Part shown: in pieces, positions 32,201 to 45,962 of the stretch
How the letters are laid out: each line of letters opens with the position of its first letter
How positions within the stretch are numbered: position 1 is the stretch's first letter
NCBI GenBank assembly: GCA_949751835.1
Contig: CATKHK010000010.1
Span: 616,195-680,194 of the forward strand
Reading direction: 5' to 3'
Source of the DNA: Blepharisma japonicum
Lineage: Eukaryota; Ciliophora; Heterotrichea; Heterotrichida; Blepharismidae
DNA length: 64,000 nt
Notes under the pieces: model-generated
What the model saw: only the letters and a program-made list of their open reading frames with translations
Told to the model about the DNA's origin: nothing
Databases searched by the model: none
Translations under genes and position numbers: made by a program

Positions 32201-34885
32201 ATGGTTGATTCAGATCATCTTAGCAGTACTAAGCTTTTGTGTAAATTGAACGAGCTAGGAGCTCAAATCGCTTGCATATCAGTTAGGCCTGATAATCCAC
32301 AAACAGAACAAGAGTTTAGGGAAGTTTGTTCATTGTATCAAAATGAGAATCATGCTTCTTATCCATTCATCAGCCAAACTGACCAGGAATTGGTGGAAAA
32401 GTATCATCAAATCACCTCTCTTTATCTTATTGGCGAACTTGATGGGAAAGTGAATTTGTTCACTTATAACACTGAAAATGAGAGGGAAGAAGCAAAATTT
32501 GTAGAAACTCCAAATAAATTGGATCCAAATAGATTGGATCAAAATAGTCTAACAATTGTTCAGCTTCCCAATGGCGAGCTATTTTGCATGTGTAAAGAAT
32601 ATTGAAGCTCTTTTATTACTTTTATTATTAAAAAAAACTATGAGGTTCGAATGTTGCCATCTCAAAAGTCTTATAAATCATTAACAGCTATCTATTTTAG
32701 AGGAAATGTCTACTGCTTTGGAGAAGATAATCATCTTAAAAATCTATCTTGTAGATTCGATTTGGGTAGAAATCAATGATTTAAACTGACTCCTATCCCA
32801 CATGGTTGTTATTGAAATAGTGCATTATTCAATAAAAATATTTTATTTTTCAGCGCTAATATGAGTAAAATTTTACAATATTCAATTGATATAGACTCTT
32901 TCTCAACAATTCCTTATGATTTTCAAGGTTACCGTAGAAGAGTCTTAATAAATGGAGAGGAGAGATTGTATTTGATTGAACGAGATAAAAATGGATTTAT
33001 TTATGAAAGTGGAGTAGGAGATGAGTATAATTGGAAAGAAATAGCAAAATCATCAATAAATGAAGATAGCAACCAATTATATTGAATATATAATAAAAGA
33101 GGAATATATATCTCAACTCTTACTGAATGCACAAGAGAATATTATAAGTTTGATTTAGACCAAAATGCTATTATTGGCATTGCTTATTATGATAAGAATA
33201 TAGCTTTTCGAAGATTAGGCGGAAAGCTTGAAGAAATAAAAGGCAGTAACCAAACTTTTAATCTGAATCCTCAAACTGCTTTAAGCTATGGAAAATTCAC
33301 TATTAATGATTTAGGGAGAAAACTTGAGAGAATTGAATGCTGTAATCAAGCAATCAAGCTTAATCCTGCAGATGCGGATGCTTACATTGATAAAGGAAAC
33401 ACTCTTAACGATTTAGAAAGATATCTTGAAGCAATAGAATGTTTTAATGAGGCAATCAAAATCTATCCTACCAAATTTTATGTTTACCATAATAAAGGAT
33501 TTTCTCTTAGTTCTTTGGGAAGATATAGCGAAGCAATAGAATGTTATAATGAGTCATTGGAAATAAACTCAAATATCCCAGAAACTTATATAAGTAAAGG
33601 AATGGCTCTTTATAATTTAAACAGAGACATTGAAGCAGTTGAATGCTATGAAGAGGGTATTAAAATCAATCCTAGATTAAAACATGCACATTATTTAAAA
33701 GGATGTGCTTATTATCGTTTAGACAGAAATCTAGAAGCGATTGAATGCTTTGACGAGGCACTTAAGCTTGATTCTTATTATGCTGATACTTATAATATGA
33801 AAGGAAATGCTCACTATCGTTTGCAAAATTATCTTGAAGCAATAGATTGCTATAATGAAAGCATAAAATTTGACCCTAACAATACTATTAAATATAGGAA
33901 TAAAGGAGCTGTTCTTTATGATTTAAAAAGATATCTTGAAGCAGTTGAATGCTATAATGAATCAATCAAGCTTAACCCTAAGGATGCTACTGCTTATACT
34001 AAGAAAGGACATAGCCTTTTCGAATTGAAAAGGATTTTGGAAGCAATAGAATGCTATAATGAAGCCATCAAAATAGATCCAAGAAATGCTACTGCTTACG
34101 AGTATAAAGGATCTGCTTTTTCTTTTTTGGAAAGGTATTTGGAAGCAATAGAATGTTACGACGAAGCAATCAAAATAAATCCCAACAATTCTAATACATA
34201 TCATTGTAAAGGAAATGCTCTTGAAAATTTGGGTAGAAATCTCGAAGCAGTAGAATGTTATGACGAGGCAATCAAAATCGATCCATGCTATTCTTCTGCT
34301 TATCATAAGAAAGGAAATATTCTCTGTGAATTGGATAGAAAACTTGAAGCAATAGTATGCTATAATGAAGCAACCAAACTAGATCCTGATAATCCTCTAA
34401 ATTTCTTTAATAAAGCGCTGACACTCAATAGTCTAGGTCAAGAAGCAGAAGCACTCCAGGACTTTTACCGAGGCTATTATTTAATAAAAGAAAGCCAAAC
34501 AAGTAATAAATTCAATCTTTCTGAAATAAATAGTAATTTTACTAATGAAGCATTGAAAAACGATTTCATAGAATTGCTTCAAAAGCTTGCTCAACTGCAA
34601 GGAAGTGCAATTGGTTTTAAAGAGGGATTTAATAGCCTCAAAAGATACCAAAAATCCAAACTAATGAAGGAGATTGAGGAGCAAGAAGAAAGAATTAAAG
34701 AAGAGCGTTCTCATTTATTAAGGAAAGCAGCTGTCTTCTTTAGTCCAAATAATGATACACTAGAAGAGATGCAGCAAAAAATTTATCAAGTAGATAGAGA
34801 AGCTGATGAATACCTAAAACGGGTTATTTCAACGATCTCTGATCTCAGATCGTCTCTGCAGCAAATAGTGAGTGAGGATGAATAA
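32201..34885 (+). CDS. B2: Kelch-like propeller / TPR protein, 894 aa
   Basis: TGA is Trp at four places. Residues 1-60 are helical (KLLCKLNELGAQIACISVRP). A Kelch-like propeller fills about 65-350 (SLYLIGELDGKVNLFTYN, IVQLPNGELFC, GNVYCFGED, FIYESGVGDEYNWK, YNKRGIYIS). About twelve 34-residue TPRs follow at 365-775, each of the type LEAIECYNEAIKIDP, and the C-terminus is a coiled coil (EIEEQEERIKEERS). TPRs suggest protein-protein scaffolding. Same length as B4. The propeller is visibly related to that of family A (GxGDEYNW against IDNEYSW). No signal peptide or membrane span. Confidence 0.85.
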
Positions 34886-35097
34886 TCGTTATCTTTTGGG
34901 TAGGCTCTTATATAAGGAATAGTTAACTAAATTCATATAAACTTATTTAGTAGCTTTATTGGGGCAATGAATAGTTTATTTTGATATATTTTAGGCAAAT
35001 AGATTTGGTGAACTTTAGCATTTATAGGGCCTTTCTTCAGCATTGAATTTGTTTTATCTTTAAGGCATCGACCATAAATAAAGAACTTTAAGGCTTT
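34886..35097. other. 3' flank of B2
   Basis: About 200 bp; the first part (GGGTAGGC, then AAACTTATTTAGTAGCTTTATT) is shared with the 3' flanks of B3 and B4. Confidence 0.4.
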
Positions 35098-35949
35098 ATA
35101 AGAAAATGCTACATATTATTTTTAAAGCAGATTTTACATCTAAAAGCTTCTGCCAATAAGGAACTTCATACCTTGAGCTTTGATTGATGCCGAAACATAT
35201 CATCTCCATGAGTACCATAGGCTAGATTTTATAGATGGAATCAACTGAAGGTTACCTATCCCAATAGTGTATTTTCAAATATGAATAAATAAATTTAAAC
35301 AAGATTTCAATTAAAAATAAAATTTATACATAAAAGAATATGCAATTTTGTCTTTTCATTTGAGAAGCTCTAATTTAATCACTGAGGCTTGCATTGTTAT
35401 TATAAATAGTTAATATAGAATTTCAAAATTAAGCTCATTTACAGACGCAAAATCTTTTAAATCAAAGATTATAATAATTAAAATTAAACTGAGACTAAAA
35501 CGTTATTAAGAGAGTGATTTCAGCTTTGTTTTAAATATTACTCTTTTTTATATTTCTAATAAATTTCCAGTACACATGCTTAAATCATAGTAAATCTATT
35601 ATGAAATAAGAACATTTTCTTATCAAATACAGAATTCCCACAAGCTGATAAAAGAAGCATAAGAGTAGAAAATTTGATAGCAAGGCCATCGAAGCAATTG
35701 CGCCGATGCCAAGTCGAAATGATGCAAGCTACAGTCTGTTGAGTCGACAAATAAATTTTGAAAATTTTGAAGGCAATCTTGGGATTTTATTTTTAAAATT
35801 TATTACTTTCAGAATGAGATGGTATAGAAAAATGATTTAGTTCAGATTCTAATCAGCTTTATAGAATTTGGATTTAAATAAAAGTTTATAATCATCCTCT
35901 GAAATAATGAGATAAAGCAATTAATTCTGAAAGAGAATAATATATAATC
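35098..35949 (+). repeat. family B upstream block, copy before B3
   Basis: Near-identical in layout to 63025-63951, more distantly related to the copies before B2 and B4. Includes GCTACAGTCTGTTGA at about 35729. Ends in AATATATAATC before the ATG. No gene seen. Confidence 0.6.
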
Positions 35950-38730
35950 ATGGCGGATTCAGATCAGTTTAGTAGCACCAAGCTTTTGAATAAATTGAAC
36001 GAGCTAAGAACTCAAATGGCTTGCATATCAGCTAGACCTGATAATCCACAAACAGAACAAGATTTTAGGGAAGCTTGTTCAGTGTATCAAAATGAAAATC
36101 ATGCTTCTGATCCATTAATCAGCCAAACTGGCCAGAATTTGGAGGACAAGCATCATCAAATCACCTCTCTTTATCTTATTGGTGAACTTGATGGGAAAGC
36201 TAATTTTTTCACTTATAACACTGAAAATGAGAGGGAAGAAGCAAAATTGATAGAAATTCCAAATGAATTGGATACTAGAGGTGCATCAATTGTTCTCCTT
36301 CCCAATGGCGAGCTATTTTTCAATAGTAAAAATGATCGAAGCTCTTTTATTATTATTATTAGTAAAAACTATGAACTTCGAATGTTGCCATTTGGAAAGC
36401 CTTATGAATGCCTAACAGCTGTCTATTTGAGAGGAAATGTCTATTGCTTTGGAAAATATAAAGATTCTCAAACTCTAGCTTATAGATTCGATTTGGGCAA
36501 CAATATGTGATTTAAATTGGCTCCTAACCCATATCGTCATTGAAACTGCAATAGTGCAGTATATAATAAAAACATTTTAATTTCCGAATCTAAACGGGAA
36601 AATCTTTTGGAATATTCAATTGATATAGACTCTTTCTCAATAATTCCTTATGATTTTCTAAGCAATTGTGTAAGGGTCTTAACAAAAGGAGAGGAGAGAT
36701 TATATTTGATTGAATGAGATCAAGATGGATTTATTTATGAAAGTGGAGTGGGAGACGAGTATAATTGGAAACAAATAGCAAAATCAGCAATAAATTCAGA
36801 TTTCTGACAAATATATTGAATATATAATAAAAGAGGTATATACATCTCAACTATTACTGATAAAAGCTTAAGAGAATATTATAAGTTTGATTTAGACCAA
36901 AATGCTTTTAATGGTATTGGCTATTATGATAAGCATATAGCTATTCGAGGATTCGAGGGAAAGCTTGAAGCGGTAGAAGGCTACAACCAAACTTTTAATC
37001 TCAATCCTCAAACTTCTTTAAGTTACAAACGTGGAAGATTCACTATTAATGATTTAGGGAGAAGTCTTGAGAGAATTGAATACTATAATGAAGAAATCAA
37101 GCTTGGATATGCCAATGCGAATACCTATATTAGTAAAGGAGATATTCTTTCTTATTTAGAAAGACATCTTGAAGCTATAAAATGTTATGATGAGGCAATC
37201 AAAATCAAACCGAGAAAATTTTATGCTTACTATAATAAAGGAATTTCTCTTAGTATTTTATTAAGATACAATGAAGCAATCGAATGTTATAATGAGTCAT
37301 TAAAAATCGATTCAACTATCCCACAAATTTACATAAATAAAGGAATTGCTCTTTTTAATTTAAATAGAAACGTTGAAGCAATTGAATTTCTTGAAGAGGG
37401 TATCAAAACCTTTCCTAAAATAAAAGCATTATATAATTTAAAAGGATGCTCTTATTATTGTTTAGATAGATATCTAGAAGCGATTAAATGCTTTGATAAG
37501 GCACATAGGTTTGATCCTTGTAATGCTAATTATCATAATATAAAAGGAAATGCTTACTATCGTTTAGAAAAATATCTTGAAGCAATTGATTGCTATAATG
37601 AAAGTATCAAAATCGACCCTAATAATGCTTGGACATATAGCGATAAAGGAAATGCTCTTTATGGTTTGAAAAGATATCTTGAAGCAGTTGAATGTTATAA
37701 TGAATCAATCAAGCTTGACCCTAGAGATGCTGATATATACACTAAAAAAGGAAATAGCCTTTGTCAATTGAAAATGTATTTGAAAGCAATAGAATGCTTT
37801 AATGAAGCTATCAAAATTGATCCTAGAGATCCCGAGGCTTACGAGTATAAAAGTTATGTCTTTTATGATTTGAAAAGGTATCTTGAAGCAATAGAATGTT
37901 GTGACGAGGCAATCAAAATCAATCCCAAAAATTCTAATACATATCATTATAAAGGAAATGCTCTTTATAATTTGAATAGAGATCTTGAAGCAATTGAGTG
38001 CTATGACGAGGCAATTAGGATTAATCCTTTCAGTGCTGCTGTTTATGAAGCAAGAGGAAATGCTCTTGCACATTTGGGTAGAAATCTTGAAGAAATAGAA
38101 TGTTATGACGAGGCAATCAAAGTCGATCAATGCTATTCTTCTGCTTATCATAAGAAAGGAAATATTCTCTGTGATTTGGATAGAAAACTTGAAGCAATAG
38201 TATGCTATAATGAAGCAAGCAAATTAGATCCTGATAATCCTCTGAATTTCTTTAATAGAGCACTAGTACTCAATAGTCTAGGACAAGAAGCAGAAGCAGT
38301 CCAAGACTTTTACCGAGGCTATTATTTAATAAAAGAAAGCCAAACAAATGATAAATTCAACCTTTCTGAAATAAATAGTAATTTTACTAATGAAGCATTG
38401 AAAAACGATTTCATAGAATTGCTTCAAAAGCTTGCTCAACTGCAAGGAAGCGCAATTGGTTTTAAAGAGGAATTTAATAGCCTCAAAGCTACCGAAAATC
38501 AAAAACTAATAAAGGAGATTGAGGAGCAACAAGAAACAATTAAAGAAAAGCATTCTCAATTTTTAATGAAAGCAGCTGGCTTCTTTAGTTCAAATAATGA
38601 TACGCTAGAAGAGATGCAGCAAAAAATTTATCAAATAGCTAGAGAAGCTGATGAACACCTAAAAAGGATTACTTCAACAATTTCTGATCTCAGATCATCT
38701 CTGAAGAAAAAAGTGAGTGTAGATAAATAA
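35950..38730 (+). CDS. B3: Kelch-like propeller / TPR protein, 926 aa
   Basis: Continuous from ATG to TAA with five TGA codons as Trp (NMWF, RHWN, LIEWD, DFWQ, IYWIYN). Propeller at about 65-350 (IVLLPNGELFF, GNVYCFGKY, ESGVGDEYNWK), then about thirteen TPRs, one more than B2/B4, and the family coiled-coil tail (EEQQETIKEKHS). Several TPRs are less regular than in B2 (e.g. a YLERHLEAIKCYDEAIKIK unit), so this is an older copy. A7 follows only 267 bp downstream. Confidence 0.83.
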
Positions 38731-38997
38731 ATTTATCTCTTGGGTAGATTTCTAAATAAGGGATAGTTAATTAAATTTATATAAACTTATTTAGTAGCTT
38801 TATTATGCAATTAATAAAAATTTTCCTTATAATTAAGTAAGTCTACTAATACTTATATTATTCGGTAACTTTTATTTGCCTCAATTTTTAACATGAAGAG
38901 GCTTTAAGATTCCAGACATACAAATACCAAAAATAAATTGCCACACGAGTTTCAATCCACAATAGTTGTAAAGCATTATATAATTAATAGAATCTAG

Positions 38998-40512
38998 ATG
39001 GCAGACCAAATATGCTTTCAACCTTTTTGCAATAAACTAGCAGAATTCCAGTGCAACTGTTCAATCCCTTGCACATTTTTTTGTGGCTTACACCTTGAAG
39101 CTCATCTATTTTCATCAAACGATAAGCATGATATCAAGAAAATTCCAAAAAATTTAAATACTAAAATTGAAGCAAGTTCGAAGAATACTTTTGAAGAAGT
39201 CCATAAAATTAGAAACCCTACTATAGATGCGACTCATGATACAATATGTGAGCAAATATCTAAAATCAATAAGATAAAAACTAAGTTATCAACTAGGAAT
39301 TTAGAATATAATTATTGCAATGATTTATTGGAGAAATGACTAAATTCAATTAATGAATGTAATGGAGTTCTTGATAGAATTAAAACTGCTTTTGAAAAGG
39401 CTATATCAATTGACGAGCTTCCTTTATCCTTAACGGAAATAAGGCTAATTATAGAAAATGCTGAAAGTGAAATAGAATTTATTGAGAAATTAAATAGGAT
39501 TTTGTTATTAGAAATTGAAGTTAGGAAGCAATGGCTTGCAAAAATTACTAAAAATACCGAAAGGGTTGAAAAATTAAAATCTAAGTTTAACAGAGAAATA
39601 AAAGATGAAGAGAATTGATGTTTACAGAGAAAAAATGACAAAAAAATTTCAGAAAAAGAAAAAATTGCCAATCTTCTTAATAAGTTGAAATTAATTTCTG
39701 AACTAATTAAAAACAATTTCGAAGCAAAATATTTTTTTCAAACTGATGATGATAATCTTTGAATATATGGCACAGAAACCCGAAAAAAATGCAACATTAA
39801 ATCATTTAAAGATGATTTGAAACTATATTTTTCATATGGTGGGCATGTAGCAGAGCTTCCTAACAATGAAATTTTTTGTTTAAAGAGATACAATTACGCA
39901 TGCAAAATTAATCTAGAAACTTTAACTATTATAAAAATATATCGTTGCTTTGAAGCCTATAATTGCTTCAGTCTCATATATTATGACAACAGCATTTACG
40001 CATTTAGTGAAGCAAAAATTTTCGAAAAATATGATTTAATTAAAAATAAAAAACAGACATTGCCAAACCATTATATTGAAAGCTCATCTGATTTATCCTG
40101 CTGTGTGTATAGAAATTCAATTTTATTTTGCGCTGAAAATAGCTTGACGCTGTTTAAATATGATATTATAATTGAAAGTTATTCGGAGATTCTGGTAAAT
40201 GAAATAGAATTACAATCTTGAAAAAGACTGTTTACTGGAAATATGAGGGCTTATATTTATGACAATAAGAAAGGAATTTTTGAAAGCGGAATTGATAATG
40301 AGTATTCCTGGAGTAGAATTATTGATAATGTCAATAGTTTTCCTGCAGACAGTATTGATAGAAGTATTAAAAATTCATCATACTTTTCTTTAAAATTGGA
40401 TCATGAATACTCAATGGGTATATATAAATTTGATTTTTTAAATAAGAAGCTCTATAGGGTAATGGCTCAAAATCATATAAAAGATCTTAGACATAGACTA
40501 TTAATTTTTTAA
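38998..40512 (+). CDS. A7: TRIM-like family A protein, 504 aa
   Basis: Zinc finger (CFQPFC, CNC, FCGLHLEAH), coiled coil at about 80-240 (SIDELPLSLTEIRLIIEN), propeller to the end (VAELPNNEIFC, IYAFSEAK, CVYRNSILFCAENS, FTGNMRAYIYDN, GIDNEYSWSRI). TGA is Trp at four places, including one in the propeller (QSWKRL) where A5 has Arg. Ends at TAA. It is the closest paralogue of A5, and flanks on both sides are also shared, showing a segmental duplication. Confidence 0.82.
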
Positions 40513-40608
40513 GATACAAATAGAATAGATAATTATTTTTATTAGACTTTGAACGATGAAATAAGACAATCTTTTAAGCCATACTTATTGAATGACTAAA
40601 CTTTAAAT

Positions 40609-40937
40609 ATATGAATAATTAAATTAATTAATTAACTAGACAATAAGATAAGAATCATCAATATCTTACAAAAATGTAGAAAGCAAACTCATATTTATAA
40701 AAAATTGATATTTATCCTTATTATTTTTAAGCAAATTATCTTTTGAATAGCTTAGATAAGAAATGGCAATTCTATAAAATAAAAAATGGGAGATTTAGTT
40801 TGCTTTAAATCTTTATGGAAAGCTAGCAAAATACAAGTGTAATTGTTCATTTCCTCAAACATTTTGATGCGGCTATCATCTAGCCATTCATCTAGTTTCA
40901 TCTAATAATAGGGACCCTATTGAAGCCATTACTATCT
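40609..40937 (+). pseudogene. 5' stub of an A6-like gene with its promoter flank
   Basis: The A6 5' flank is copied, followed by an ATG at 40786 and the finger (GDLVCFKS); a 2-base loss at ATGGAAAGC breaks the frame and a TAA follows. Similarity ends at about 40936 (ATTGAAGCCATTACT). Only finger-coding DNA remains. Confidence 0.7.
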
Positions 40938-41004
40938 TGCCTCCAAGAATAGCAAGATTTTACTTATAAGTCTTTTGGCATATGTCGATTAGGGCAGTTG
41001 AAAT

Positions 41005-41861
41005 TTAGCAGATCTTCATTATAGTCAGGTCTAATCAACCACTATTGGTTAAATATCATCTCCATTAGTAATTTATTGCATATAAATTGTAGCATTAGCT
41101 AGATTTTATAGATTAAATCAGCTGGAAGTTGTTTGCCTATCCCAATGGTGCCTGATCAAGATATTTCTGGCAAATTTTCACATATTTGTCCATGTATTAA
41201 ACAAAACTATTTAATAAATTTAAACAAGATGTCAAATTAAAATAATATTTATATGTGGAACGAGTTTAAAAGTATAACTAAGTTAATTTTAGTATTTGAG
41301 AAGCCCTGATACGCATTCTTGTGGCATGCATTGCTATTATAAATAATAAATATAGGGTTTAAAATAGATTGAGCTTCATCTATAGACTTAAAAAGTTTTA
41401 ATTCAAAGCCTTATAATGCTATTGAGTGATTTCAGCTTTGTTTAAATATTAATCTTTTTACATTTCTAATCAATTTCTAGTTTGCACATAGCTGTCTCAA
41501 ATCCGATAAATCTATTATGAAATAAGAACATTTTCTAAGCAAATACAAATTCACCCAGGTTGATAAAATAAGCATTAGAGAAGAAAATATAATTATAAAG
41601 CTTTTGAAGCAGTTGTACTGATTCCAAGTCTAAATGATTCTAGCTACAGTCTGTTGAGGCGAAAAACAAAAAACTGAAGATCTTGAAACGATATTGGAAT
41701 TTTATTTATAAAATTTATTATTTTCAGAGCAAGATGGAGTAGAAAATGATTTTATTCAGATCTAATAAATTTATAGGAATTTGGATTTTAATTCAGAGCT
41801 TATAATCATAATCTGAAATAATGAGATAAAGGAATTAATTCTAAGGAGAAAATATATATTC
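41005..41861 (+). repeat. family B upstream block, copy before B4
   Basis: Closely matches 31291-32200. Contains GCTACAGTCTGTTGA and ends with ATATATATTC before the ATG. No coding frame is conserved with the other copies. Confidence 0.6.
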
Positions 41862-44546
41862 ATGGCGGATTCAGATCAACTTAGCAGCACTAAGCTTTTG
41901 TGCAAATTAAACGAGCTAAGATCTCAAATGGCTTGTATATCAGGTAGGCCTGATAATACAAAAACAGAACAAGATTTTAGGGAAGCTTGCTCATTGTTTA
42001 AAAATGAGAATCATGCTTCTGATCCATTCATCAGCCAAACTTACCAGGAATTGGTAGAAAAGTATCATCAAATCACCTCTCTTTATCTCTTTGGTGAATT
42101 TGATGGGAAAGTGAATTTGTTTACTTATAACACTGAAAATGAGAGGGAAGAAGCAAAATTGATAGAAACTCAAAATATATTGGATACTGATAGTTCATCA
42201 ATTGTTCAGCTTCCCAATGGTGAGCTATTCTGCAGCTGTAAAGAACATAATGGCTATTTTATTACTTTTATTATTAATAAAAACTATGAGTTTCGATTGT
42301 TGCCATCTCAAAAGTCTTATGAATCATTAGCAGCTATCTATTTTAGAGGAAATGTCTATTGCTTTGGAGAAGATGAAGATTATGAAACTCTATCTTATAG
42401 ATTCGATTTGTACAGAAATCTATGATTTAAACTGACTCCTATCCCATATCAAAATTCCTCAAATAGCGCAGGATTTAATAAAAATATTTTAATTTCCGAA
42501 TATAATTGGGAAAATCTTATGCAATACTCAATTGATATAGACTCTTTCTCAATGATTCCTTATGATTTTCAAGGTCGCTGTAGAAAGGTCTTAATAAATG
42601 GAGAGGAGAGATTGTATTTGATTGAATGAGCTAAAAATGGATTTATTTATGAAAGTGGAGTAGGAGATGAGTATAATTGGAAACAAATAGCAAAATTAAC
42701 AATAAATGAAGATTGCGACCAATTATATTGAATATATAATAAAAGAGGAATATACATCTCAACTCTTACTAATGAATGCATCAGGGAATATTATAAGTTC
42801 GATTTAGACAAAAATGCTTTTATTGGTATTGCTTATTATGATAAGCATATAGCTATTCGAGAATTAGGCGGAAAGGTTGAAGCAATAGAATGCTATAACC
42901 AAACTTTTAATCTCAATCCTCAAGCTGCTTTAAGTTTTGGAAAATTCACTATTAGTGATTTGGGGAAAAGACTTGAGAAAATTGAATGCTGTAATGAAGC
43001 AATCAAGCTTAATCCTGCCAATGCGGATATCTTCATGCATAAAGGAAATATTCTTCACGATTTAGAAAGATATCTTGAAGCAATAGAATGTTTTGGTGAG
43101 GCAATCAAAATTGATCCTACCCAATTTTATGCTTACTATAATAAAGGATTTTCTCTTAGTTCTTTGGGAAGATATAGTGAAGCAATAGAATGTTATAATG
43201 AGTCATTAGAAATAAATTCAAATATTCCAGAAGCTTATATAAGAAAAGGAATGGCTCTTTATATTTTAAATAGAGACATTGAAGCAGTTGAATGCTATGA
43301 AAAAACTATCAAACTCAATCCTAAATTAGAAGTTGCACAGTATTTAAAAGGATGTTCTTATTATCGTTTAGGTAGATATTTAGAAGCGATTGAATGCTTT
43401 AACGAGACAGTTAAGCTTGATCCTAATTTCCATATTAGTCTTTATGATTTAAAAGGAAATGCTCACTATCGTTTGCAAAATTATCTTGAAGCAATTGATT
43501 GTTATAATGAAAGCATCAAATTTGAGCCTAATAATGCTAGTACATATAGGAAGAAAGGAGATGCTCTTTATGATTTACAAAGATATCTTGAAGCAGTTGA
43601 ATGCTATGATGAATCAATTAAGCTTGATCCTAAAGATGCTACTGTTTACACTAAGAAAGGAGATAGCCTTTTCGAATTGAAAAGGTTTTTGGAAGCAATA
43701 GAATGCTATGATGAAGTCATCAAAATTGATCCAAGAGATGCTATTGCTTACGAGTATAAAGGGTCTGCTTTTTCTTTTTTGGAAAGGGATTTGGAAGCAA
43801 TAGAATGTTACGATGAAGCAATCAAAATAAATCCCAACAATTCTAATATATATCATTGCAAAGGAATTGCTCTTGAAAATTTGGATAGAAATCTCGAAGC
43901 AGTAGAATGTTATGACGAGGCAATCAAAATCGATCCTAAATGTGCTTCTTTTTATTATAAGAAAGGAAATATTCTTCTCTATGGACAGGGTAGGAAACTT
44001 GAAGCAATAGAATGCTATAACGAAGTAACCAAGTTAGATCCTGATAATCCTCTGAATTTCTTTAATAAAGCGCTGGCACTCAATTGTCTAGGTCAAGAAG
44101 CAGAAGCACTCCAGGACTTTTACCGAGGCTACTATTTAATAAAAGAAAGCCAAACAAGTGATAATCCCAAATTCAACCTTTCTGAAATAAATAGTAATTT
44201 TACTAATCCAACATTGAAAAACGATTTCATAGAATTACTTCAAAAGCTTGCTCAACTGGGAGAAAGCGCAATTGGCTTTAAAGAGGAATTTAATAGCCTT
44301 AAAAGATACCAAAAATCCAAACTAATGAAGGAGATTGAGGAGCAAGAAGAAAAAATTAAAGAAGAGCGTTCTCAATTTTTAATGAAAGCAGCTGGCTTCT
44401 TTAGTTCAAATAATGATACAATAGAAGAGATGCAGCAAAAAATTTATCAAGTTAATAGAGAAGCTGATGAATATCTAAAAAGGGTTATTTCAACGATCTC
44501 TGATCTCAGATCGTCTCTGCAGCAAATAGTGAGTGAAGATGAATAA
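41862..44546 (+). CDS. B4: Kelch-like propeller / TPR protein, 894 aa
   Basis: TGA as Trp at NLWF, LIEWA and LYWIYN links an N-terminal propeller part with the TPR part in one frame. Propeller at about 65-350 (IVQLPNGELFC, GNVYCFGED, YESGVGDEYNWK), about twelve TPRs at 365-775, coiled-coil tail (EEQEEKIKEERS). Very close to B2 over the whole length and in the upstream block, so one is a recent copy of the other. Scaffold-type role likely; partners unknown. Confidence 0.86.
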
Positions 44547-45962
44547 TCGTTATCGTTTGGGTAGGCTTTTTATATAAGGAATAGTTAAATATATTTCTCT
44601 ATGCAAATGATGCAACTCTCAATTCCAAACTATTAAAATCTTTTAATAAAATGAATATGAAGCGATCTGAGATTTTTAATAAAATTGAATATGCATTTAA
44701 AGCATCAAATTTTAGCAATTTAATAATTTTGCTATTTAAATGTCGGAAATTCCTCTATTAAAAACTGAACTTTGAATTGGCATTAGGCTTCGAACCTAAC
44801 TCTATTTCATCTCTCATAATCTGCGTGCATTTTTAAAACTTCCATATTAATTTATATTTCAGAAAAATGCTTAACTAGCCAAACTTTTGTTTTAAATTAT
44901 ACTTATTTCAACAAGACGAATACTGCATCATATCTAACAATATAGATCCATGTAATGAGTCTCCTTAAAAGTTATTCATATTTTAATATTCATTTAAACT
45001 TGGAATAAAAATCTGTACAATATTATCTTAATTTTTTCCCTATTTCAAAATTTTCATGGGCAATAATAATCATCATGGTTATTCAAGGCTTATTCTTTTT
45101 CATGATCTACCCTTCAATCAGCCTAATAATAGCATTAGCCATTCCAATCGTATTGATAGCCATTAGTGCATCCTTTATCTTTTCTTCAATTAATTCGTGC
45201 AGACTATAAACAATAACATCATTAGTTGAAATCAATATAAGAAGCCAAAATCTCTAAAAGATTGGAAAAAAGCAGGTGTTTATATTTTTTTTATGATTTT
45301 TTCTAACGGTAATAAATATTTCAATTCGAATAAGCCATACAGATATTAGCAAGAGTAGGTATCAAAACAATATAAAAAGATGCTAAAGATGATTTCTAGG
45401 TAGAAAAGGAGGCTGATATGAATAATCCAGACACAGCAAGAAATGTGGTAGAGTATACGATTAAGTAGCCTCCATCAGGTATAAAATCAGTAGCTTAAAA
45501 AGAAATACATACTCACTATAGAAATGCCTATAAGAATGTAGTTCATATATGTCAAGCATTTTGTCATATTCGTTAATAAAACTCTTAAAGAAAGAATTAA
45601 GGGAATATATCATGAAAGCTCTGAAGATTTCTGAATTAAATACTTGACATATGAATTTTCTCTTATATGGATTTTTGATAAAAATTAACTAACTTCAAAG
45701 ACTGCCTATAGAGGCATTTAGATTACATGATTTTAGAGAAGGTTGAATTTAAGAAAAATTGAAGTCCTAATTAGTTGATACCCCTTTCAAAAGAGATTTA
45801 AAAACTAAATAACCTAGGACGCTATTATATCAGGTTTTATAATAATCTATCAGCATAAATCAAATTTATAAAAACCATGAGCACATCTTTGTTGCTTTAG
45901 TAATTTAGCTATTTAATTTCTTATAAAATAATTTAGGAACAAATGGATTCTATAATATTAAG
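44547..45962. other. intergenic B4-A8
   Basis: The first 220 bp resemble the B5 3' flank at 61419-61640 (ATATGAAGCGATCTG). 45060-45560 holds decayed coding-like sequence. The last 350 bp resemble the 5' flanks of A11 and A12. A tRNA T-arm-like palindrome near 44775 has no cloverleaf around it. Confidence 0.45.
45060..45560 (+). pseudogene. decayed coding-like sequence, unidentified
   Basis: Plus-strand frames show non-random protein-like stretches (KPKSLKDWKKAGVY; VEKEADMNNPDTARNVVEY; KEIHTHYRNAYKN) interrupted by TAA/TAG codons and frame changes. The second stretch loosely resembles a helical repeat as in Prp6-type proteins, but this is too weak to name. It does not belong to families A or B. 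Confidence 0.3.

Noticed and set aside
33962-34306. Antisense ORFs opposite the TPR arrays (also at 37705 and 43614)
   Set aside because: They arise from the regular codon pattern of TPR repeats and recur wherever TPRs do; no independent support.
44765-44800. tRNA-like T-arm (TTAGG-TTCGAAG-CCTAA on the minus strand)
   Set aside because: No matching acceptor, D or anticodon stems at the right distances; chance palindrome.
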